From: Limnohabitans sp. Rim8 | GTDB taxonomy: Bacteria; Pseudomonadota; Gammaproteobacteria; Burkholderiales; Burkholderiaceae_C | NCBI GenBank assembly: GCA_945877725.1 | Contig: CAMDXR010000063.1 | Location: forward strand, 1-12,169 | DNA: 12,169 nucleotides | Direction of reading: 5' to 3' | Part shown: positions 7,430 to 12,169 of the stretch, piece by piece | How the letters are laid out: each line of letters opens with the position of its first letter | Position numbering within the stretch: the stretch's first letter is position 1 | The notes under the pieces: model-generated | What the model was told of the DNA's origin: nothing | Databases searched by the model: none | The model's input: the letters and a program-made list of their open reading frames with translations, nothing else | Made by a program: the position numbers and the translations under genes

Positions 7430-8905
7430 GCCTGCGAACCAATGTTCGCGGGCTTTCATGATCAAGGTGGTCGCCTCTTCAGCTGATTGAGCGGTAATGT
7501 CAGTCAGTTCGTCGGTGGCCAAGTCAGCCAGATCGTCGCGGGTATGAATACCCGCTTCAACCAGCTTAGAAATCAACTCAGGCGTCAAGCCTGGCAAGTC
7601 GCGCAGATCTTGAGAAACCTCCTCAACGCTCTCTTCACGCGCAATTTCAAGCGTCAACAAAGCGTCTTTGGCACGGGTTCTCAACTCATTGATGGTGTCT
7701 TCGTCGAAGCTTTCGATTTCGAGCATTTCCTGCAATGGCACGTAGGCCACTTCTTCCAGGCTGGCAAAACCCTCACCAATCAGGATGTCGGCAATTTCCT
7801 GGTCCACATCGAGCTTTTCCATGAAAAGCTGTCGGATTCCGGTGGTTTCTTCGGCTTGCTTTTGGGCAGACTCGGCAGCATCCATGATGTTGATTTTCCA
7901 ACCCGTCAGGTCGGAAGCCAAGCGCACGTTTTGACCGCCACGGCCAATGGCGATGGCCAGATTTTCTTCGTCCACCACGACATCCATGGCGTGCTTTTCT
8001 TCGTCCACCACAATCGACTGCACGTTGGCGGGTGCCAGAGCGCCAATCACGAACTGGGCGGGATCTTCGCTCCACAACACAATGTCGACACGCTCACCTG
8101 CCAATTCGTTGGTGACCGCATTCACTCGGGTGCCACGAACACCGACACAGGTGCCGATGGGGTCCACGCGCTTGTCGTGGGACAAAACGGCAATCTTGGC
8201 CCTTGAGCCGGGATCACGCGCACAGGTTTTGATTTCGAGCAGCCCTTGTTCGATTTCGGGCACCTCTTGGCGGAAGAGCTCAATCATGAATTCGGGGGCA
8301 GACCGCGACAACAGGATGGGTGCGCCGCGCAGGGTCAAGTCCACTTCCATGATCATGGCGCGAACACGGTCACCACTGCGCAGGTTTTCCTTGGGAATCA
8401 TTTCGCTGCGTCGCAAACGGCCTTCGATTCGGCCCGACTCGCAAATCAGGTCGCCTTTGTCCATGCGCTTGACGGTACCCACAAAAATCTTTTCACCGCG
8501 TGACATGAAATCGTTGAGCAACATTTCACGTTCAGCGTCGCGAATTTTTTGCAGAATGACCTGTTTGGCGGCCATGGCACCAATGCGGCCAATGGGCAAT
8601 GACTCAATAGGCTCTTCGATGTACTCGTCGACTTCGATATCGGCAATTTGCTCTTTGGCTTCGAACAACAGAATTTCTTGCTCGGGCAATTGCAGACCGG
8701 CTTCATCAGGAACCACATGCCAGCGGCGGAAGGTTTCGTAATTGCCGTTGTCGCGATCCACCGCCACACGGATGTCAACCTCACCGGAATAAAGTTTTTT
8801 GGTGGCTTGCGCCAAGGCTGCTTCCACTGCGCCAAAAACAACATCACGCTCGACGTTTTTTTCACGAGAAATGGCTTCAACCAACATCAACATTTCGCGA
8901 TTCAT
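7421..8905 (-). CDS. nusA: Transcription termination/antitermination factor NusA
   Basis: NusA binds RNA polymerase and nascent RNA, modulating pausing, intrinsic termination and N- or rRNA-type antitermination. The 494 residues match the long proteobacterial form. The order is an N-terminal polymerase-binding domain (about 1-125), an S1 domain (about 134-190, GEKIFVGTVKRMDKGDLI), KH1 with GVRG at 255-258, KH2 with GRGG at 321-324, and two C-terminal acidic repeats. The last are recognised by IADILIGEGFASLEEVAYVP and LRDLPGLTPELISKLVEAGI. The acidic repeats, absent from many Gram-positive NusA proteins, bind the alpha subunit C-terminal domain. ATG 8905 has AGGAGAG at 8913-8919 with 7 nt spacing. 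In E. coli, NusA represses its own operon by enhancing leader termination, which is relevant to the terminator upstream of rimP here. Confidence 0.98.
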   Translation of the reverse strand: MNREMLMLVEAISREKNVERDVVFGAVEAALAQATKKLYSGEVDIRVAVDRDNGNYETFRRWHVVPDEAGLQLPEQEILLFEAKEQIADIEVDEYIEEPIESLPIGRIGAMAAKQVILQKIRDAEREMLLNDFMSRGEKIFVGTVKRMDKGDLICESGRIEGRLRRSEMIPKENLRSGDRVRAMIMEVDLTLRGAPILLSRSAPEFMIELFRQEVPEIEQGLLEIKTCARDPGSRAKIAVLSHDKRVDPIGTCVGVRGTRVNAVTNELAGERVDIVLWSEDPAQFVIGALAPANVQSIVVDEEKHAMDVVVDEENLAIAIGRGGQNVRLASDLTGWKINIMDAAESAQKQAEETTGIRQLFMEKLDVDQEIADILIGEGFASLEEVAYVPLQEMLEIESFDEDTINELRTRAKDALLTLEIAREESVEEVSQDLRDLPGLTPELISKLVEAGIHTRDDLADLATDELTDITAQSAEEATTLIMKAREHWFAGQA

Positions 8906-8912
8906 GACTTAA

Positions 8913-8919
8913 CTCTCCT
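8913..8919 (-). promoter_or_regulatory. Ribosome binding site of nusA
   Basis: AGGAGAG lies 7 nt upstream of the nusA ATG, in the 71-nt rimP-nusA spacer (8906-8976). That spacer also holds a short perfect palindrome at 8931-8943 (TCTGAT G ATCAGA on the minus strand). It has no terminator-like hairpin with a T-run and no clear promoter. Confidence 0.7.
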
Positions 8920-8976
8920 GTTCCACTGAATCTGATCATCAGACCCGATAAAAATGTGCAAAACCCGCCCTTGTGG

Positions 8977-9540
8977 TCAGGTCTCGACCTTTGGCTTTCG
9001 CCCTTTGAAATCCACCACGGGGGCCAAACGGGCCTCGCGCAACTCATCCAATGCAAATCCCAGCGCATTCAAGGGCGCAGGAACTCTTTTTTTACTAATG
9101 CGTTGTCCCGGCTTGACAGCAAGTTCATCGCTCCAAACGATTTGCCAAGATTCACCGCCAGGCGCTCGCTCCAAAGTGCCGCGAAACTTCTTGCGACTGG
9201 CACTCACCAGCCCGACGGCGTTATCACCCATCGGCGCTTTGAGGGTGATATCGATCAACTCACCAGCAAAACGTTCAAAATCTTTTTCATGACGCAAAGG
9301 GCGGTCAATTCCTGGGGAAGAAACCTCGAGACGGTTGTAGTTCACCCCGTCAACTTCCAAAGCAAATTGCAACTGCCGATTGACTTTTTCGCAATCTTCA
9401 ACATTGATGAAAAGCTCTGAACCGGGCTGCCACGGCCAGTCGATGGTGATGCGCAGTAAACCGCCCGCTGTGCGGTCAATCTCGACCAGGTCATAACCCA
9501 GTCCAGTCACGGTTTCTTGAACAATTTGCTGCAATGCCAC
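8977..9540 (-). CDS. rimP: Ribosome maturation factor RimP (GTG start)
   Basis: RimP binds free 30S subunits and helps early assembly of the 3' (head) domain. From GTG 9540 the protein has 187 residues, beginning (V)ALQQIVQETVTGLGYDLVEI, which matches the usual N-terminus of the family in this group. The N-terminal alpha/beta domain includes GGLLRITIDWP and DCEKVNRQLQFALEVD. A central SSPGIDRPL motif, the hallmark of RimP, leads into the C-terminal SH3-like barrel, then a basic Lys/Arg tail (KGRKPKVET). Longer TTG starts at 9579 or 9558 exist. The 9579 one lies in the T-run of the upstream terminator and would add 13 atypical residues. No good Shine-Dalgarno precedes GTG 9540, which fits weak or regulated translation. 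It is the first gene of the nusA-infB operon. Confidence 0.93.
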   Translation of the reverse strand: MALQQIVQETVTGLGYDLVEIDRTAGGLLRITIDWPWQPGSELFINVEDCEKVNRQLQFALEVDGVNYNRLEVSSPGIDRPLRHEKDFERFAGELIDITLKAPMGDNAVGLVSASRKKFRGTLERAPGGESWQIVWSDELAVKPGQRISKKRVPAPLNALGFALDELREARLAPVVDFKGRKPKVET

Positions 9541-9577
9541 AGAGCTTCGAAATTTCAACGTTAAAAATGAAAGACCC

Positions 9578-9609
9578 AAAAAAAACGGGCGGTGAAAACC
9601 CGCCCGTTT
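9578..9609 (-). terminator. Strong intrinsic terminator between yejF and rimP, possible rimP-leader attenuator
   Basis: On the minus strand AAACGGGCGG and CCGCCCGTTT form a perfect 10-bp stem (9583-9592 with 9600-9609) around a 7-nt loop GTTTTCA. T residues continue to 9578, making an 8-nt T-run that overlaps the stem's last bases. This is a textbook Rho-independent terminator. In the plus direction only three T residues follow the stem, so it is directional. It lies 70 nt after the yejF stop and 37 nt before the rimP GTG. It may end the yej operon, attenuate rimP transcription starting just upstream, or do both. Confidence 0.9.
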
Positions 9610-9624
9610 GGTCGTGAAGCCAAT

Positions 9625-9630
9625 ATTCTA
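9625..9630 (-). promoter_or_regulatory. Possible -10 box of the rimP operon promoter
   Basis: TAGAAT on the minus strand matches the sigma-70 -10 consensus at 5 of 6 positions. Initiation 6-8 nt downstream would give a leader of about 78 nt to the rimP GTG, with the terminator hairpin starting about 10 nt into the RNA. I find no convincing -35 hexamer 16-18 nt upstream, so this is a candidate only. Apart from this and the terminator, the 139-nt junction 9541-9679 holds nothing else I can name; in particular no tRNA gene. Confidence 0.4.
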
Positions 9631-9679
9631 GCCGAAAAACCCGCTAAGTGCGTGATTTTTAAGGAAAACGGAGCCCTGT

Positions 9680-11314
9680 TTAAGTCGAAAATGCGTCTCC
9701 CGGCGCAAAGGCATTTAGCAAACTTCGGGTGTATTCATGGCTTGGCTCATACAGCACTTGGTGTGCTGGCCCTGCCTCCAGAACTTGGCCTGATTGGAGC
9801 ACCATGACCTCATGGGCCATGGCTCGTAAAACGTCAATATCGTGGGTAATTAATAAATATGAAATACCCCTGGTTTTTTGTAAATTTTGAAGTAATTTCA
9901 AAATTTGCTTTTGAACCGTAACGTCCAGCGCACTGGTCGGTTCGTCCAGAACCAGCAACTCAGGCTCTACCACCAAGGCCCGGGCCAAAGCAATTCGCTG
10001 TCTTTGTCCTCCTGAAAAAGCATGGGGGTAACGGCTCAGTAAATCCGGGAAATCGAGTGTATTTAAGCCCACTTCGACCAATGTGGCCAATACACGACTC
10101 TCAATTTCTGGCTCAGTCAGTTGAGCTTGGTGTAAGCGCAGGCCCTCAGAAACAATTTCGCCCACCGTCATTCGGGGTGACAGACTGCCATAGGGGTCCT
10201 GAAAAACCACCTGCACCTTTTGGCGCAAGCTTTTGTCTCGGGCCGGGGAGTTTTGCCAAGTCTGGCCCCTGAAAGACATGCCGCCCTCGCAAGGTATCAA
10301 GCCTAAAACGGCTTGAGCCAAACTCGATTTGCCCGAGCCTGATTCACCCATGACCCCCAAGGTGGTGCCGGGAACAAGGCTGAAATCAGCCCCGTAAAGT
10401 GCCGTGAATCGTTGCTTTTGAAACCACCCGCGCCAGCCAGATACCGCCAAAGGATAGTGAACCTGGAGCCCTTTGGCCTCCATCAGTTTTTCTGTTGCCG
10501 CTGACTTTTGAAAGGATGCCAGACCTTCGCGACTGGGGCGACTGTCAAGCAATTTTTGAGTGTAAGGATGCTGAGCCCGTGCAAAAACATCGCTCACGCT
10601 GCCCTGCTCCACCAAATGCCCCTTTTCCATCACCGCAATTCGTTCTGCAAAATGGCGCACCAACGCCAGATCATGCGTGATTAAGAGCACGGCCATGCCG
10701 GTTTTTTGTTGCAAGTCGGACAACAGCTCCAGCATTTGCAAGCGCAAACTGGCGTCAAGGGCGGTGGTCGGCTCATCGGCGAGCAACAATTTAGGCTCTG
10801 CGGCCAAGGCCATGGCCATCATGGCGCGTTGGCGTTGCCCCCCTGAAAGCTGGTGCGGATAAGCGGCAAATCTGCGCTTCGGATCGTCAATACCGGTTTC
10901 GGCCAGCAGGGCCACGGCGCGCGCATCGGCATCTCTTGGGGCTTGGAATTTTTTAAGCTGCAAAACCTCGGATATTTGCTGTCCCACGGTCATCAAGGGG
11001 TTCAGGGCGGTCATGGGCTCCTGAAAAATCATGGCAATTTCATCGCCCCGTATGCGCTGCATTTCTGGGCCGGACTGTTGCAACAAATCCTGACCTTGCC
11101 AAAGCACTTGACCTTGTAACTCGGCCGACTCTAGCAAACGTAAAACCGACAACGCCGTGACCGACTTGCCCGATCCCGATTCGCCAACCAGCGCCATGCG
11201 CTCGCCCGGGTACATGCGTAAATTGATACCGTGAACCACGGCTTGCCCGGCAAAGGAGACGTGCAGGTCTTTCAACTCCAACAGGCAGGGTGTGGTGTCC
11301 ATGTTCGGTCTCAT
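9680..11314 (-). CDS. yejF: YejF-like peptide ABC transporter, fused double ATP-binding subunit
   Basis: This cytoplasmic ATPase powers a YejABEF-type peptide importer (in E. coli this system also takes up microcin C). The 544 residues contain two ABC modules. Module 1 has Walker A GESGSGKS at 44-51, the signature LSGGQRQR and Walker B LLLADEP. Module 2 has Walker A GESGSGKS at 323-330, a variant signature FSGGQRQR near 433, Walker B LLVLDEP and the switch LITHD. Both sites look catalytically complete. Each module ends in an oligopeptide/dipeptide-transporter-type extension (QHPYTQKLLDS and SHEYTRSLLNAF). ATG 11314 overlaps the permease stop (ATGA) and has AAAGG at 11322-11326, 7 nt upstream. 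An in-frame start at 11422 would add 36 residues read through the end of the permease gene and is rejected. The stop is followed by the terminator at 9578-9609. Confidence 0.94.
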   Translation of the reverse strand: MRPNMDTTPCLLELKDLHVSFAGQAVVHGINLRMYPGERMALVGESGSGKSVTALSVLRLLESAELQGQVLWQGQDLLQQSGPEMQRIRGDEIAMIFQEPMTALNPLMTVGQQISEVLQLKKFQAPRDADARAVALLAETGIDDPKRRFAAYPHQLSGGQRQRAMMAMALAAEPKLLLADEPTTALDASLRLQMLELLSDLQQKTGMAVLLITHDLALVRHFAERIAVMEKGHLVEQGSVSDVFARAQHPYTQKLLDSRPSREGLASFQKSAATEKLMEAKGLQVHYPLAVSGWRGWFQKQRFTALYGADFSLVPGTTLGVMGESGSGKSSLAQAVLGLIPCEGGMSFRGQTWQNSPARDKSLRQKVQVVFQDPYGSLSPRMTVGEIVSEGLRLHQAQLTEPEIESRVLATLVEVGLNTLDFPDLLSRYPHAFSGGQRQRIALARALVVEPELLVLDEPTSALDVTVQKQILKLLQNLQKTRGISYLLITHDIDVLRAMAHEVMVLQSGQVLEAGPAHQVLYEPSHEYTRSLLNAFAPGDAFST

Positions 11315-12169
11315 GCATCTACCTTTCGGGGGTCCAGGGCATCGCGCAAGGCGTCGCCCATAAAGGTCAAAAGCAACAAGGTCACTACAAGTACCGCAAA
11401 GGTGGAGAGAGAGATCCACCAAGCATCGATGTTGTTTTTCCCTTGGGCCAGAAGTTCACCCAGTGAGGGTGTCCCCGGAGGCACACCAAGTCCCAGAAAA
11501 TCAAGTGATGTCAAAGCCAAAATGGCCCCGCTCATCCGGAAAGGTAAAAAAGTCACCACGGGGGTCATGCTGTTGGGCAATACATGCCGCCAGATGATTT
11601 GCCAATGGCCTAGCCCCAGAGCCCTCGCCGACTTGACGTAGTCGAGTTGACGGTTACGCAAAAATTCGGCCCGCACGTAATCAGACAAGCCCATCCAACC
11701 AAACAAGCTCAGCAAAATCAGCAACAGACCGACGCTGGGTTCAAAAATGGCAGAGAAAATGATGAGCAAATACAACTCGGGCATGGCGCTCCAGATCTCT
11801 ATAAATCGCTGGAAAACCAGATCGGTCTTGCCCACAAAAAACCCCTGCAGCGCCCCGGTTAGCACCCCCAGCACCACACCAAACAGCGTCAAAGCCAAGG
11901 CGAACAGGACCGATACCCTGAAGCCATAAAGCAGGCGGGCCAAAACATCACGGCCACGGTCATCTGTGCCCAGCCAATTGCGCGCAGTCGGCGGGGCCGG
12001 GTTGGGCAGCGGCGCAAAGTAATCGAGTGTGCTGTGGTGGTAAGGGTTGGGGGCCTGCAATGCCCAGTTGCCATCTTTGTGCAATTGCTGCTGAATAAAG
12101 GGGTCTAAGTAATCCGCCGGGGTTTCGAAATCCCCCCCAAAAACTTTCTCCGGCAAGGTTTGCACCACT
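11311..12169 (-). CDS. yejE: YejE-like peptide ABC transporter permease, N-terminus beyond window edge
   Basis: This inner-membrane permease is a half of the Yej-type peptide transport channel. About 286 C-terminal residues are visible; the reading frame is open to the right edge. The Met codon at 12168 is probably internal, because YejE proteins have an extra N-terminal membrane segment before this region. The GGDFETPADYLDPF and NWLGTDDRGRDVLARLLYG segments are typical of YejE/DppC-type permeases. So is the EAA-loop region (FLRNRQLDYVKSARALGLGH...HVLPNSM), which docks on the ATPase. Five or so membrane segments follow LLYGFRVSVLFALALTLFGV. PGTPSLGELLAQGKNN and the final DALRDALDPRKV are the usual C-terminal signatures. 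It overlaps the ATPase gene by 4 nt (ATGA). The missing yejB and yejA are expected upstream, to the right. Confidence 0.93.
   Translation of the reverse strand, partial: VVQTLPEKVFGGDFETPADYLDPFIQQQLHKDGNWALQAPNPYHHSTLDYFAPLPNPAPPTARNWLGTDDRGRDVLARLLYGFRVSVLFALALTLFGVVLGVLTGALQGFFVGKTDLVFQRFIEIWSAMPELYLLIIFSAIFEPSVGLLLILLSLFGWMGLSDYVRAEFLRNRQLDYVKSARALGLGHWQIIWRHVLPNSMTPVVTFLPFRMSGAILALTSLDFLGLGVPPGTPSLGELLAQGKNNIDAWWISLSTFAVLVVTLLLLTFMGDALRDALDPRKVDA
11322..11326 (-). promoter_or_regulatory. Ribosome binding site of the yejF-like gene
   Basis: AAAGG on the minus strand lies 7 nt upstream of ATG 11314, inside the last codons of the permease gene. Together with the ATGA stop/start overlap it selects 11314 over the in-frame ATG codons at 11422 and 11302. 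Confidence 0.6.

Noticed and set aside
7398..7442. Upstream in-frame ATG of infB adding 15 residues
   Set aside because: It would overlap nusA by 22 nt, has no supporting Shine-Dalgarno, and the added residues do not resemble the IF2 N-terminus, which begins at MSSTTVAEF.
9610..9679. Search for a tRNA gene upstream of rimP, by analogy with metY in E. coli
   Set aside because: The spacer is too short (70 nt to the yejF stop) and shows no T-loop, anticodon arm or acceptor pairing.
11315..11422. Upstream in-frame ATG extending the yejF-like gene by 36 residues
   Set aside because: The extension is the permease 3' end read in another frame and has no ABC-family character. The ATGA overlap plus AAAGG supports 11314.

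Overview
This window is a compact, ordinary stretch of chromosome in which every gene I can support lies on the minus strand. Transcription runs from the right edge (about 12169) to the left edge. The gene order rimP-nusA-infB-rbfA-truB-typA, the long Ala/Lys/Glu-rich InfB linker with a GPRGRRG segment, the roughly 55% G+C by eye and the protein style all suggest a betaproteobacterium of the order Burkholderiales, probably Comamonadaceae. The taxon is an inference from gene order and sequence style; no database was searched.

Right block (9680-12169): the 3' part of a YejABEF-type peptide ABC transporter operon. It holds an inner-membrane permease (YejE-like, cut by the window edge) and a double-ATPase subunit (YejF-like), joined by an ATGA stop/start overlap. 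Its earlier genes (expected yejA and yejB) would lie beyond the right edge.

Junction (9541-9679): a 10-bp G+C-rich hairpin with an 8-nt T-run forms a very good intrinsic terminator on the minus strand. A possible -10 box (TAGAAT) lies just upstream of it. The hairpin is therefore either the end of the yej operon, an attenuator in the rimP leader, or both. This is the most interesting spot in the window.

Central block (1209-9540): the translation and transcription factor operon. It encodes RimP (30S maturation), NusA (elongation/termination/antitermination), IF2 (initiation), RbfA (30S maturation), TruB (tRNA pseudouridine 55) and TypA/BipA (ribosome-associated GTPase). Spacing is very tight: 71, 23, 0, 2 and 13 nt between successive genes. 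There is no internal terminator, and several ribosome binding sites sit inside the preceding gene.

Left block (1-1197): a 10-TM EamA/DMT-family permease starts 11 nt after typA. It overlaps by 8 nt the start of a 3-hydroxyisobutyryl-CoA hydrolase-like (crotonase fold) gene cut by the left edge. With no terminator visible, these metabolic genes look appended to the translation operon.

No mobile element, CRISPR array, tRNA, rRNA or phage gene was seen. I do not see a previously undescribed system here. The points worth checking are regulatory: the rimP leader, the infB ribosome binding site hairpin and the operon tail.
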